From NCBI GenBank assembly GCA_949741925.1, contig CATJOY010000048.1, positions 62,001 to 126,000 on the forward strand: a DNA stretch of 64,000 nucleotides, written 5' to 3'. Origin of the DNA: an uncultured Desulfovibrionaceae bacterium. Lineage in GTDB: Bacteria; Desulfobacterota; Desulfovibrionia; Desulfovibrionales; Desulfovibrionaceae. Made by a program: the position numbers and the translations under genes. Positions 26,359 through 35,214 of the stretch are shown here, one piece after another. A model generated the notes under the pieces. It had not been told where the DNA came from and searched no databases. It worked only from the letters and a program-made list of their open reading frames with translations. Within the stretch, counting starts at the first letter, position 1; each line of letters opens with the position of its first letter.

Positions 26359-27576
26359 TCATCGATGCGAGAGACCCTCTGCTGTTCCGGCGGACGAGCA
26401 GAGAGCCTCCGCCCCGTCGGTCATATTACGGAAAGGGGATATTTCCCGCAACCTGGCGATGATCCGAGATAAGGCGGTAATGGTTTTATCGATTTCAGCT
26501 TCTGTGGTGTAGCGCGAAAGAGAAAGCCGAACGGAGCCGTGGGCGTAAGTAAAGGGAACGCCCATGGCGCGGAGCACATGGGAGGGTTCCAGACTGCCCG
26601 AGGTGCAGGCCGAGCCGGAGGAAGCACAAATGCCTTCCTGATCCAGGAGAAGCAAAATGGCTTCGCCTTCCACATACTTGAAGGCGATATTCAGGGTATT
26701 GGGCAGACGATTTTCGGTATCGCCGTTGACCACGGCCTCAGGAATAGCGGCAAGGAGCCCCTGCTGGAGTTTATCCCGGAGAGCGCGAACGGTCGTGTTC
26801 TCATCCTGAATATGCTTGGCGGCGAGTTCGGCGGCTTTGCCCAAAGCAACGATGGAGGGCACGTTCTCAGTGCCGGCGCGGCGGCCGTGCTCCTGGTGGC
26901 CGCCGATAAGGAAGGAGCGATAGGGCGAGCCCCGGCGTACGTAGAGCACGCCAATGCCCTTGGGCGCGTGAAGCTTATGCCCGGAGAGGGCCAGGTAATC
27001 CACGGGCAGGGTTTTGAGATCAAGGGGAATCTTCCCCACGGCCTGGACGGCGTCGGTGTGGAAAAGGATGCCCCGGGTTTTGGCCAGCTCTGCGGCTTCA
27101 CGAATGGGGAAGATAACGCCGGTTTCGTTGTTGGCATACATCATGGAAACCAGAGCGGTATTGTCATCCAGGGCGGCTTTGTAAGCTTCCAGGTCGAGGC
27201 GGCCTTTTTTATCCACATCCAGCCAGGTCACCTTATAGCCGCGTTGCTGGAGGAGCCGGCCCATAGCAATAACGGCCGAGTGCTCAACCCGGGTGGTGAT
27301 GAAATGACGCTTTTCCGGGCGGCTCTCCAGGGCAGCCAGAATAGCGGTGGAATCAGATTCGGTGCCGCAGCCGGTGAAAATGATTTCTTCGGGGGAAGCC
27401 CCGAGAAGATCGGCTATGCGGGCACGAGCGTTTTCCATAGCCCGAGCGGCAACGGCGGCAAAGGAATACATGCTGGAAGGATTGCCGTACTCGTTTTGCA
27501 GGAAAGGCAGCATGGCCTCCAGCACTTCCGGAGCGACCATAGTCGTTGCGTTGTTATCAAGATAGGTCAGGTTCAT
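26359..27576 (-). CDS. nifS: Cysteine desulfurase NifS
   Basis: 405 residues. It removes sulfur from cysteine for Fe-S cluster assembly. YLDNNATTMVAPEV opens the protein, the PLP Lys is in LSGHKLHAPKGIG and the catalytic Cys in ICASSGSACTSGS. The short loop around the Cys fits the NifS/IscS group I enzymes. It overlaps nifU by four bases (ATGA), so the pair is coexpressed. No nitrogenase genes are nearby; in epsilon- and deltaproteobacteria NifUS often serve general Fe-S assembly. The C-terminus (after FRNMTDG) is longer than usual by about 15 residues. Confidence 0.95.
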   Translation of the reverse strand: MNLTYLDNNATTMVAPEVLEAMLPFLQNEYGNPSSMYSFAAVAARAMENARARIADLLGASPEEIIFTGCGTESDSTAILAALESRPEKRHFITTRVEHSAVIAMGRLLQQRGYKVTWLDVDKKGRLDLEAYKAALDDNTALVSMMYANNETGVIFPIREAAELAKTRGILFHTDAVQAVGKIPLDLKTLPVDYLALSGHKLHAPKGIGVLYVRRGSPYRSFLIGGHQEHGRRAGTENVPSIVALGKAAELAAKHIQDENTTVRALRDKLQQGLLAAIPEAVVNGDTENRLPNTLNIAFKYVEGEAILLLLDQEGICASSGSACTSGSLEPSHVLRAMGVPFTYAHGSVRLSLSRYTTEAEIDKTITALSRIIARLREISPFRNMTDGAEALCSSAGTAEGLSHR

Positions 27577-28436
27577 GCGTTTTCTCCCGGGGCGCGTTGT
27601 TCGGGCCGGACCACAATGCCCGGGTCAACCTGGTCGCGTAAGGTTTGTTGAACAAAATTTTCCAGGGTCAGGCGGCTGGAGGGGCAATCCAGGCACATGC
27701 CGCGCAGGGCAACGGTAACCACGCTGCCATCGATATCCACCAGCTCGATATCCCCGCCATCCTGGTTGAGACGCGGTTTGATCACCTCATTGATGACCGT
27801 CATGACATTCTGCATCCGTTCAATATTGGTCATGGTTTTAGGCCGCTGCGGCTGAAGAGGCGTAAGGCTCCGGCCTGTTTCATCGGCCACGATAGCGGCA
27901 ACATCCTCAAGACAACCGCCGCAGGCCCCGCCCGCCTTAGTAAAGTTGGTCACTTGCTCCACGCTGGTTAAACCGTTCTCACGGATGGCCCGGCGAATCT
28001 GCCCTTCGGTGACGCCAAAACAGCGGCAGACAAGGCGATCATGGGCATCTTCACCGGTTTTTCCAGGCGCTTCGCCGCGATAGCTGCGGATAGCCGCTTC
28101 CAAAGCTTCTTGCCCCATGACGGAACAATGCATTTTCTGATCGGGCAGGCCGCCCAGAGCGTCGGCAATATCTTTATTGGTCACGGCCAGAGCTTCATCA
28201 ATGGTTTTCCCCTTGATAAGGTCTGTCAGCACGGAGCTGGAGGCAATGGCGCTGGCGCAACCAAAGGTTTGAAAGGTAGCGTCGATGATGCGGTCGTTTT
28301 CTATTTTAAGATAGAGCTTCAAAGCATCGCCGCAGGCAAGGCTGCCTACCTCGCCGATAGCGTTGGCATCTTTGAGTTCCCCGACATTATGCGGCGCGAG
28401 AAAATGTTCGCGTACTTTATCAGTGTAATTCCACAT
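27573..28436 (-). CDS. nifU: Fe-S scaffold protein NifU, three-domain form
   Basis: 287 residues. The N-terminal IscU-like domain (HNVGELKDANAIGEVGSLACGD, FGCASAIASSS, HCSVMGQEALEAAI) is followed by a central [2Fe-2S] ferredoxin-like domain (CRCFGVTEGQIRRAI...GGACGGC) and a C-terminal Nfu domain (INEVIKPRLNQDGGDIELVDI...GMCLDCPSS). All cluster cysteines are present. The start at 28436 follows CAGGAGG. It is first in the nifUS operon and diverges from the hdr-flx operon, a sensible neighbour because that complex carries many Fe-S clusters. Confidence 0.95.
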   Translation of the reverse strand: MWNYTDKVREHFLAPHNVGELKDANAIGEVGSLACGDALKLYLKIENDRIIDATFQTFGCASAIASSSVLTDLIKGKTIDEALAVTNKDIADALGGLPDQKMHCSVMGQEALEAAIRSYRGEAPGKTGEDAHDRLVCRCFGVTEGQIRRAIRENGLTSVEQVTNFTKAGGACGGCLEDVAAIVADETGRSLTPLQPQRPKTMTNIERMQNVMTVINEVIKPRLNQDGGDIELVDIDGSVVTVALRGMCLDCPSSRLTLENFVQQTLRDQVDPGIVVRPEQRAPGENA

Positions 28437-28968
28437 GGTCTGCCTCCTGGCAAAAAAACGATACAGCATACTATATAGCCGGATACAGGAATTGGGAAGC
28501 GGCCTGGAGATTGTTTTTTCGTATTCATACGCAGGGGATGAGCCGCGCCGTTCCGATCGCCGGGTATTCGGCTGTGCCGCCGCGCTGTGAAAAAACTATA
28601 GGTAATCCGATACGCCGCGGGGTTTGATCAGGCCGCAAGGCCGTTTCACCCCTTCTTAGAAACGCAACGATAAAAGGCAAGGGATAGGTATAGAAATGAA
28701 CTTGACAGAACTGCCGCGGCACTCCATTTTATACGACGCGACTGGAATACTCAAAGCGCGCCTTTTGTTGAAAATTTCCAAAGACCTTCGCGTTTTTTCA
28801 AACACGGCGCGCTTGCGCGTGCCGCGTCATGGCGATGCGGGGCGCTCCGTAATCTGTGCGGATGTGGCAAAACGCCACGGAGTATCGCCCGATTATCGCA
28901 AGGGGCAGTCGGGCTTTCCGGCCCGCTCCCGATATTTTGTACTACACTGTAACCCGGGTGGTTCAGGA
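28437..28968. other. Divergent control region between nifU and hdrC
   Basis: 532 bases. On the plus strand TTGACA occurs at 28702-28707, but no good -10 lies at normal distance; CATTTT at 17 bases is the best. On the minus strand a TATAGT box (28466-28471) lies about 30 bases before nifU, without a clear -35. An imperfect palindrome TTGTTGAAAATTTCCAAA near 28766 only loosely recalls Rex sites. The frame of hdrC is open upstream to 28696, but that part lacks coding character. Confidence 0.4.
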
Positions 28969-29541
28969 ATGGATCGAGTCAATCTGGCCTCCTCTGATCG
29001 GGATTTTATCCGCCAGGTCGAGGAAGAGAGCGGGCAAACCATCTCCCGCTGTTATCAATGCGGCAACTGTACCGCGGGCTGTCCCATGGGCTTTGCCTAT
29101 GATCTGCCGGTGCACCGGATCATGCGCATGATCCAAACCGGGCAAAAAGAAGCGGTGCTCTCCTCAAAATCCCTGTGGTACTGCGCAACCTGCGAAGCCT
29201 GTACAGCGCGCTGCCCCAACCAAATCGACGTGGCCACGATCATGGATGTCTGCCGCCACATGGCCCGGCGCGAAAACAGGCTTGGCGTTTGGAGCGTGCG
29301 CGTCTTTACCCGCTCGTTCCTGGAAACGGTCAAATATTTTGGCCGGACCCATGAACTGGGCACCATGGCCGGTTTCATGCTGGGCACGGGAAGGCTGCTC
29401 ACAGATACAGATCTGGTGCCGAAAATCCTGCCCAAGAAAAAACTTGCCTTGAAACCGCATACCATTAAAGCTCGGGAAGAGGTTTCCGGCATCTTCAAGC
29501 GCTTTAGGGAATCCCAAAAGGAGGGGAACCATGGCAAGTAG
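28969..29541 (+). CDS. hdrC: Heterodisulfide reductase-like subunit C
   Basis: 190 residues. Two ferredoxin-type [4Fe-4S] motifs are present: CYQCGNCTAGCP and CATCEACTARCP. HdrC passes electrons between HdrA and the catalytic HdrB. ATG 28969 is chosen because it gives the normal HdrC length; the open frame extends 91 codons further upstream without ferredoxin-like sequence. The gene opens the hdrCBA-flxDCBA operon and overlaps hdrB by 11 bases. In Desulfovibrio vulgaris the homologous complex oxidises NADH and is linked to ethanol metabolism. Confidence 0.88.
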   Translation: MDRVNLASSDRDFIRQVEEESGQTISRCYQCGNCTAGCPMGFAYDLPVHRIMRMIQTGQKEAVLSSKSLWYCATCEACTARCPNQIDVATIMDVCRHMARRENRLGVWSVRVFTRSFLETVKYFGRTHELGTMAGFMLGTGRLLTDTDLVPKILPKKKLALKPHTIKAREEVSGIFKRFRESQKEGNHGK

Positions 29542-30457
29542 CCCCCTCGCCTATTACCCCGGCTGTTCGGGCCTGGGCACTTCTATGGAATATGATCGCT
29601 CCACCAGGGCCGTATGTGAAGCCCTGGGGATACCGCTCAAAGATATTCCGGATTGGAGCTGCTGCGGTTCCACCCCGGCCCACACCGTGGATCACGCCCT
29701 TTCAACGGCACTTTCAGCCCGTAACCTTATCCAAGCCGAAACCATAGGCCTTTCGGATATCGCTACGCCCTGTCCAAGTTGTCTCAAGAATCTGAAAACG
29801 GCCATGGCCCGTTGGCAGGATCCGAAAATCGGTCCGGCCGCCGAGAAACTCTTGGGAAAATCTCTGCAGGAGCGGCACCGGGTGCGTTCGGTGCTTCAAG
29901 TTCTGTATGAGGAGCTGGGGCCCGAAGCCCTGGCCGCCAAGGTGAGCCGGCCCCTGGCCGGGCTTAAGGTGGTTCCCTACTACGGCTGCTTGATGACCAG
30001 ACCAAAGGATCTGATGGATTTTGACGACGAGGAATACCCCGTCAGCATGGATCGGCTTCTGGAAGCCGCCGGAGCCGAAGTGCTTCCTTTCCCTCTGAAG
30101 GTGGAGTGCTGCGGCGCATCCATGGGCATTCCCTTAAATAAAGCCGTGACTCGGCTTTCCGGCAAAATTCTGGAGCTGGCCGCATCGTTAGGGGCCGATG
30201 CCGTGGCCGTGGCCTGCCCTCTCTGCCAGATGAATCTCGATCTCCGGCAGGGCCAAGTGGAAAAAGCAAACCACGCCATCTATAAGCTCCCTGTATTTTA
30301 CTATACCCAGCTCCTGGGGTTGGCCCTCGGCCTTCCCGAACGGGATCTCGGGCTATCCAAACTGAATGTGAACCCTGAACCCGCCCTGGCCCTGATCCGC
30401 CAGAGCAGGCCGAAACCGGCTGCCGAAACGGCCGCTACAACGGAGGACGCGGCATGA
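29531..30457 (+). CDS. hdrB: Heterodisulfide reductase-like subunit B
   Basis: 308 residues. Two CCG domains with the Cys pattern for noncubane [4Fe-4S] clusters are visible: CSGLG...WSCCGSTP...CPSC and YYGC...VECCGAS...CPLC. HdrB holds the disulfide-reducing site; in bacteria lacking CoM/CoB the partner is thought to be a protein or low-molecular disulfide such as DsrC. GGAGGGGAACC precedes ATG 29531. It overlaps hdrA by four bases. No transmembrane helix is present, so the complex is cytoplasmic. Confidence 0.94.
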   Translation: MASSPLAYYPGCSGLGTSMEYDRSTRAVCEALGIPLKDIPDWSCCGSTPAHTVDHALSTALSARNLIQAETIGLSDIATPCPSCLKNLKTAMARWQDPKIGPAAEKLLGKSLQERHRVRSVLQVLYEELGPEALAAKVSRPLAGLKVVPYYGCLMTRPKDLMDFDDEEYPVSMDRLLEAAGAEVLPFPLKVECCGASMGIPLNKAVTRLSGKILELAASLGADAVAVACPLCQMNLDLRQGQVEKANHAIYKLPVFYYTQLLGLALGLPERDLGLSKLNVNPEPALALIRQSRPKPAAETAATTEDAA

Positions 30458-32412
30458 GAATCGGCGTCTTCGTCTGCCACTGCGGCAGCAACATCGCGGC
30501 CACCGTGGATTCCGCCGCCGTGGCCGCCGCCGCCCGCGATTTTGATGAGGTAGTGTTTTCCACGGATACCATGTACACCTGCTCCGAGCCGGGGCAGACG
30601 GGCATCATTGAGGCCATAAAAACCCATGCTCTGGATGGCGTCGTTGTGGCCGCCTGTAGCCCGCGCATGCATGAGCCGACCTTCCGCCGGGCTGTAGAGC
30701 GGGCGGGCGTGAACCGCTACATGGTTGAAATGGCCAATATCCGCGAACACGTCTCCTGGATCGGCAAGGATAAAGAGGCCAACACCAACAAAGCCACAGA
30801 GCTGGTGCGTATGGCCGTGGAAAAGCTGCGCCTGAACCGCCCGCTGTTCCCCAAAACATTCAAAGCCACTCGCCGGGTGTTGGTCATCGGCGGCGGGGTG
30901 GCCGGCATCCAAACGGCGCTGGATTGCGCCGAGGCCGGGCTGGAAGTGGTTATGGTCGAGCGCGAATCGACCATTGGCGGCAAAATGGCCAAACTGGATA
31001 AAACCTTTCCTACCGTGGATTGCTCCTCCTGTATTCTCGGCCCCAAAATGGTGGATGTGGCCCAGCACCCCAACATCACCCTGTATGCCAGCGCCGAGGT
31101 AGAGGCCGTATCCGGGTTTGTCGGCAACTTTGAGGTAACTATCCGCAAAAAGGTCACCTGCGTCGATTGGGAAAAATGCACCGGTTGCGGCCTGTGCACC
31201 GAGAAGTGCCCCAGCAAAAAGGCCTATAACCGCTTTGATGAAGGGGTGGGGCCCACCACAGCCATCAATATTCCCTTTCCCCAGGCTATCCCCAAAAAGG
31301 CGGTTATCGATAAGGAATTCTGCCGCTATTTCACCACGGGCAAATGCGGCGTCTGCGCCAAAATCTGCCCCACCGGGGCTATCAATTACGAACAGCAGGA
31401 AGAGTTGGCGCAAGAAAAGGTCGGGGCCATTGTCGCTGCCACCGGCTATGATCTTTTTGATTGGCGCGCTTACGGCGAATACGGCGCGGGCCGTTATCCG
31501 GATGTGATCTCCTCGCTCCAGTACGAACGTATGCTCTCTGCTTCGGGCCCCACAGGCGGGCATATCAAACGCCCCTCTGATGGCAAGGAGCCCAAAACCG
31601 TTGTCTTTATCCAGTGCGTGGGCTCGCGGGATGCCTCTATCGGCCGGCCCTATTGTTCGGGCTTCTGCTGCATGTATACGGCCAAGCAGGCTATCTTGAC
31701 CAAGGACCACATTCCGGATTCGCAAAGCTACGTTTTTTACATGGATATCCGCGCGCCCGGCAAGGCCTATGATGAATTCACCCGCCGGGCCATGGAAGAA
31801 TACGGCGCGCAGTATGTGCGCGGCCGGGTGGCCCTGATTTATCCCAAGGGGGATAAACTTGTTGTGCGCGGCACGGATACGCTGATGTCTTCTCAAGTGG
31901 AGGTGGAAGCGGATCTGGTGGTGTTGGCCGCCGGGGCCGAGGCCGCCCGCAATGCCTCCGGCTTGGCTGAAAAGCTGCATATTTCGTACGATACATATGG
32001 TTTCTTTGTGGAAGGGCACCCCAAATTGCGGCCTGTGGAAACCAATACCGCCGGGGTGTTCCTGGCCGGAGCCTGCCAGGGGCCCAAGGATATTCCCTCC
32101 TCTGTGGCCCAAGGAAGCGCCGCAGCGGCCAAGGTTCTGGGGTTGCTCTCCAAAGATGTGCTTGAATCCGATCCCCAGATTGCTCAAGTAACGCTGCAAC
32201 GGTGCATCGGCTGCGGCAAGTGTATTCGGGTTTGCCCGTTCCAGGCTATTCGGGAAACGGATTTCCGAGGCCAGCGCAAGGCCGAAGTCATCGAGGCGGT
32301 CTGCCAGGGGTGCGGGTTGTGTAATGCCACCTGCCCGCAGGGGGCTATCCAGCTCTCCCATTTCACGGATAACCAGGTCCTCGCCGAGGTGGAGGCTTTA
32401 TGTCGGTGCTAG
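30454..32412 (+). CDS. hdrA: Heterodisulfide reductase-like subunit A (FAD, flavin bifurcation subunit)
   Basis: 652 residues. It has an N-terminal domain (GVFVCHCGSNIA), an FAD Rossmann motif (VLVIGGGVAGIQTALDCAEAGLEV), and ferredoxin-like cluster motifs CTGCGLCTEKCP, CGVCAKICP, CIGCGKCIRVCP and CQGCGLCNATCP. HdrA is the flavin site where electrons from NADH (through FlxABCD) can be split between ferredoxin and HdrB. All positions are cysteines, with no in-frame TGA, so this is not a selenoprotein form. It is not fused to MvhD, which is encoded by the overlapping next gene. Confidence 0.96.
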   Translation: MRIGVFVCHCGSNIAATVDSAAVAAAARDFDEVVFSTDTMYTCSEPGQTGIIEAIKTHALDGVVVAACSPRMHEPTFRRAVERAGVNRYMVEMANIREHVSWIGKDKEANTNKATELVRMAVEKLRLNRPLFPKTFKATRRVLVIGGGVAGIQTALDCAEAGLEVVMVERESTIGGKMAKLDKTFPTVDCSSCILGPKMVDVAQHPNITLYASAEVEAVSGFVGNFEVTIRKKVTCVDWEKCTGCGLCTEKCPSKKAYNRFDEGVGPTTAINIPFPQAIPKKAVIDKEFCRYFTTGKCGVCAKICPTGAINYEQQEELAQEKVGAIVAATGYDLFDWRAYGEYGAGRYPDVISSLQYERMLSASGPTGGHIKRPSDGKEPKTVVFIQCVGSRDASIGRPYCSGFCCMYTAKQAILTKDHIPDSQSYVFYMDIRAPGKAYDEFTRRAMEEYGAQYVRGRVALIYPKGDKLVVRGTDTLMSSQVEVEADLVVLAAGAEAARNASGLAEKLHISYDTYGFFVEGHPKLRPVETNTAGVFLAGACQGPKDIPSSVAQGSAAAAKVLGLLSKDVLESDPQIAQVTLQRCIGCGKCIRVCPFQAIRETDFRGQRKAEVIEAVCQGCGLCNATCPQGAIQLSHFTDNQVLAEVEALCRC

Positions 32413-32855
32413 AAGGGAAAGAACGCCGCATCATCGGCTTTTTGTGCAACTGGTGCTCTTACGGGGGCGCGGATACCGCGGGGGTGGGCCGGTTCAGCCA
32501 GCCCACGGATCTGCGGATTATCCGGGTGCCCTGCTCCGGGCGCATCAACCCGCTTTTTATCATCAAAGCCTTGCTCTCCGGCGCGGATGGCGTGCTTGTT
32601 TCCGGCTGTCACCCCCGGGATTGCCACTATGCGGAGGGCAACTTTTACGCCCGCCGCAGGCTGGAAATGTGCAAACAGCTGTTGCCCGCTGTGGGCATCG
32701 ATCCTTTACGCTTTGAATATACTTGGGTTTCGGCCTCTGAAGGCCAGCGCTGGCAACAGGTCGTTACCGATTTCACCGCGCAGATCCACCAGCTCCCCCC
32801 GGCCCTTCGCTTCAGCGAATCTCCGGATTTGGAGCTGCTCCGGCAGTGCGGCTGA
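32400..32855 (+). CDS. flxD: MvhD/FlxD-type iron-sulfur adaptor
   Basis: 151 residues resembling the methyl-viologen-reducing hydrogenase delta subunit, with FLCNWCSYGGAD, VPCSGR and GCHPRDCHYAEGN supplying the [2Fe-2S] ligands. It connects HdrA to the electron-input module. GGTGGAGG in the hdrA 3' end serves ATG 32400, and the genes overlap by 13 bases. The following spacer of 269 bases is the only real break in the operon. Confidence 0.92.
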   Translation: MSVLEGKERRIIGFLCNWCSYGGADTAGVGRFSQPTDLRIIRVPCSGRINPLFIIKALLSGADGVLVSGCHPRDCHYAEGNFYARRRLEMCKQLLPAVGIDPLRFEYTWVSASEGQRWQQVVTDFTAQIHQLPPALRFSESPDLELLRQCG

Positions 32856-32870
32856 TAGATAACGATGCCT

Positions 32871-33070
32871 CCGGCCGCGCTCCTTTGGAGCAGCCTCCCG
32901 GTGAAGCTCCCGGAAGGAACGCGGCCGGAAACGGCAGGAGCCGAAGAACCCTATAACGGTCGTTGATACCCAACCATAGGTTGTCCGGCCGTGCGGGCAG
33001 ACCGTACCGGCCTTCTCTCCGGAGCCGGTTTTGACGGAACGCGTCAAGCAGGCGTTGTTCCTCGGAACAA
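32871..33070 (+). other. Highly structured intercistronic spacer between flxD and flxC
   Basis: Several stems lie within 200 bases: CCGGCCGCG/CGCGGCCGG (871-879/920-928) enclosing GCTCC-ttt-GGAGC; ACCGGC/GCCGGT followed by TTTT (about 33008-33032); TTGACG/CGTCAA (33031-33047); and a perfect 16-base palindrome TTGTTCCTCGGAACAA (33055-33070). It could set subunit ratios by mRNA processing or partial termination, or hide a promoter for flxCBA. No gene is seen. Confidence 0.5.
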
Positions 33071-33124
33071 GGGCAGGAGAGAAGGAAAAGGATAGTTTGC
33101 GGCACAGCCGGTTTGGAGAAGAGC

Positions 33125-34102
33125 ATGGCTGACGATATACATGGCGCGCTGCGGGAAGCCATCCGCACAATACTTCCGGATGTGGAATGCGTTCTGGGCT
33201 GGGGTTCCGGCCCTGATCCGTTGCGTTCCGCACCCCTATTCATGAAATCTCCCGAAGATGTGGAGAGGTTCCGGGCCGGAGAACTGGCTGTTAATAATCT
33301 GGCCGTTTTTCTGCCGGAATACGCCGGACGCAAAGTTGGCATCGTGGTCAAGGGCTGCGATTCCCGCTCGGTGGTGCAACTCATTTCCGAAACGTTGGTG
33401 AAGCGCGAGGAGGTGGTCATTATCGGCTACCCCTGTCGCGGCGTTGTCGATGTAGCTAAAATAGCCGCCGCCATCGGGCTCGGGAACGAGGATCTCGAAG
33501 CGGGCCTGGTGGAACGGGCCGAAGTGAACGGGGATACCGTCAGCGTGACGGTGCGCGGGGAAACAAAAACCTTTCCCTTCAAGGATGTCATGGCTGCCAA
33601 GTGCTCCATCTGCCGCTATCCCAACGCCGTATTGCACGATGTGTTTATCGGCGAAAAGGCCGAAGCCCGGGAAGATAGCTATGCTGATCTCGAAAAATAC
33701 GAGGCCATGAGCCTGGAAGAGCGCTTCCGGTTCTGGGAAAAGGAAATGGAGCGCTGTATACGGTGCTACGCCTGCCGCAACGCCTGCCCCTTGTGCGTCT
33801 GCCGGGATCACTGCGTGGCCTCCAGCCGGGAACCGCACTGGCTTTCCCAGGCTGACAGCACCCGGGATAAACTCTTTTTCCAACTGATTCACGCCACCCA
33901 CCTGGCCGGTCGGTGTACCGGTTGCGGCGAATGCGCCAGGGCCTGCCCTGTGGGCATTCCCGTGGGCCTTTTCAAACGTTTCATCAACCGAGCCGCGGGG
34001 CAGCTTTTCGGCTTCCAGGGCGGGCTCGATCCGGAGGCCGTTTCTCCCTTGCAGCGCTTCCTTGTTGATGAACCCACCATCAAAGAAAAGGAGTGGAAAT
34101 GA
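33125..34102 (+). CDS. flxC: FlxC-like iron-sulfur subunit
   Basis: 325 residues. The N-terminal half resembles the FrhB/coenzyme F420 hydrogenase beta-like fold (VGIVVKGCDSRSVVQLI, VVIIGYPCRGVVD, AKCSICRYPNAVLHDVFIG). The C-terminal half has two [4Fe-4S] motifs, CIRCYACRNACPLC and CTGCGECARACP. It is thought to relay electrons in the NADH-oxidising Flx module. ATG 33125 follows TTTGGAGAAGAGC. It overlaps flxB (ATGA). The assignment of the letter C or B follows gene order relative to the D. vulgaris set. Confidence 0.85.
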   Translation: MADDIHGALREAIRTILPDVECVLGWGSGPDPLRSAPLFMKSPEDVERFRAGELAVNNLAVFLPEYAGRKVGIVVKGCDSRSVVQLISETLVKREEVVIIGYPCRGVVDVAKIAAAIGLGNEDLEAGLVERAEVNGDTVSVTVRGETKTFPFKDVMAAKCSICRYPNAVLHDVFIGEKAEAREDSYADLEKYEAMSLEERFRFWEKEMERCIRCYACRNACPLCVCRDHCVASSREPHWLSQADSTRDKLFFQLIHATHLAGRCTGCGECARACPVGIPVGLFKRFINRAAGQLFGFQGGLDPEAVSPLQRFLVDEPTIKEKEWK

Positions 34103-35214
34103 ACGCCGCTCTGAAGTTTCTGCCCCACGAGCATCTCAAGGCCTGGCTCGAGGAATTGGCCGGGACCATGCGGGTGCTGGCGCCCCAAAAGGAAGGCGCT
34201 GCCGTAGTCTACCGCGCCTTTGACCCCTCGCGGGAACCTGAACTGATCCGCAAACCCACAGAATCGGCCAAGCATATTCTCTTTCCCCGGAGCGAGGCGC
34301 TTTTTGCCTTCCACAAGAAAAAAGCTCCCTTTGCCCCGGATTCTCTCAATCCGGACGGCAGCCAGGCCGAAAAGGAAGAACCGGCCACGCCCGCAATGGA
34401 GCTTACCCCGCCGGAACAACCCGGCCCTACAGTGGTCTTTGGTATGACCGGCTGCGACGCCGGCGGCGTGACCACCTTTGACCCGGTTTATGGCGGACGC
34501 TACCAAGATCCCTATTATCTGCAACGGCGCGAGGCCACTGTACTCATTGCCAGAGCGTGCAACGAAGCCCTTTCCACCTGTTTTTGCACCTGGGTTGGCG
34601 GCGATCCTGCCAACCGCCGGGATGCGGATATTTTGGCTACCCGGCTGGAAAACGGTTGGCTCTTGGAACCGTTGACAGAAAGGGCTGAACGCGTTTTGGG
34701 CTCAACGCTTCTCGGGGATGCCGGAGAGGCAGAGGCCCGGGAGGCGGAAGCGCTGCATGCTAAAGCCCGCGCCGCCATCGGCGAAGCGCCGGATCTTACG
34801 GGCATTGAGGATGCGCTTCCGGCCCTTTTTGATGACAAGGATTTTTGGTGGAGCGAAAGCGCCGCCTGTCTGGCCTGCGGGGCCTGTACCTACCTTTGCC
34901 CCACCTGCCACTGTTTCACCATTACCGATGAAAAAGCCGGGCTCTCGGGCGTGCGTCTGCGCGCCTGGGATACCTGCATGGCTGCGCTGTATACGCTTGA
35001 AGCCAGCGGGCACAATCCCCGAGGCCAAAAAGCCGCCCGCCTGCGCAACCGCGTCGGTCACAAGTTTGCCTACTTTCTCAAGAACCACCAGGGGCGCATC
35101 TCTTGTTGCGGGTGCGGTCGCTGCATCAAAAGCTGCCCGTCCAGCGTGGATATCCGCCGCATCGTGCTGAACGCGCTCAAGCGCGCCAAGGGCAAGGAGG
35201 CCGCCAATGGCTAA
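34099..35214 (+). CDS. flxB: FlxB-like iron-sulfur subunit (sulfhydrogenase/AsrA-like)
   Basis: 371 residues. The first ~220 residues (VVFGMTGCDAGGVTTFDPVYGG, VLIARACNEALSTCFCTW) match the beta subunit of cytoplasmic sulfhydrogenase and anaerobic sulfite reductase A. Two ferredoxin-type motifs follow: CLACGACTYLCPTC and CCGCGRCIKSCP. It links the flavin subunit FlxA to the other Fe-S proteins. ATG 34099 overlaps the flxC stop; the GTG two codons earlier is less likely because AAAGGAG is better spaced to ATG. It overlaps flxA by 8 bases. Confidence 0.86.
   Translation: MNAALKFLPHEHLKAWLEELAGTMRVLAPQKEGAAVVYRAFDPSREPELIRKPTESAKHILFPRSEALFAFHKKKAPFAPDSLNPDGSQAEKEEPATPAMELTPPEQPGPTVVFGMTGCDAGGVTTFDPVYGGRYQDPYYLQRREATVLIARACNEALSTCFCTWVGGDPANRRDADILATRLENGWLLEPLTERAERVLGSTLLGDAGEAEAREAEALHAKARAAIGEAPDLTGIEDALPALFDDKDFWWSESAACLACGACTYLCPTCHCFTITDEKAGLSGVRLRAWDTCMAALYTLEASGHNPRGQKAARLRNRVGHKFAYFLKNHQGRISCCGCGRCIKSCPSSVDIRRIVLNALKRAKGKEAANG

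Noticed and set aside
26539-27651. Large plus-strand open frame opposite nifS
   Set aside because: It mirrors the nifS codons on the other strand; the protein has no ribosome binding site or family features. The same holds for the long frames opposite hdrA, bamA, lysS, lolC and the porin.
28702-28735. hdr-flx promoter at TTGACA 28702
   Set aside because: The -35 is perfect but no acceptable -10 lies at 16-18 bases.
28696-28968. N-terminal extension of HdrC
   Set aside because: The frame is open but shows no conserved sequence; the ATG at 28969 gives the usual length.
30454-32412. Selenocysteine HdrA
   Set aside because: All cluster positions are cysteine codons and there is no in-frame TGA.
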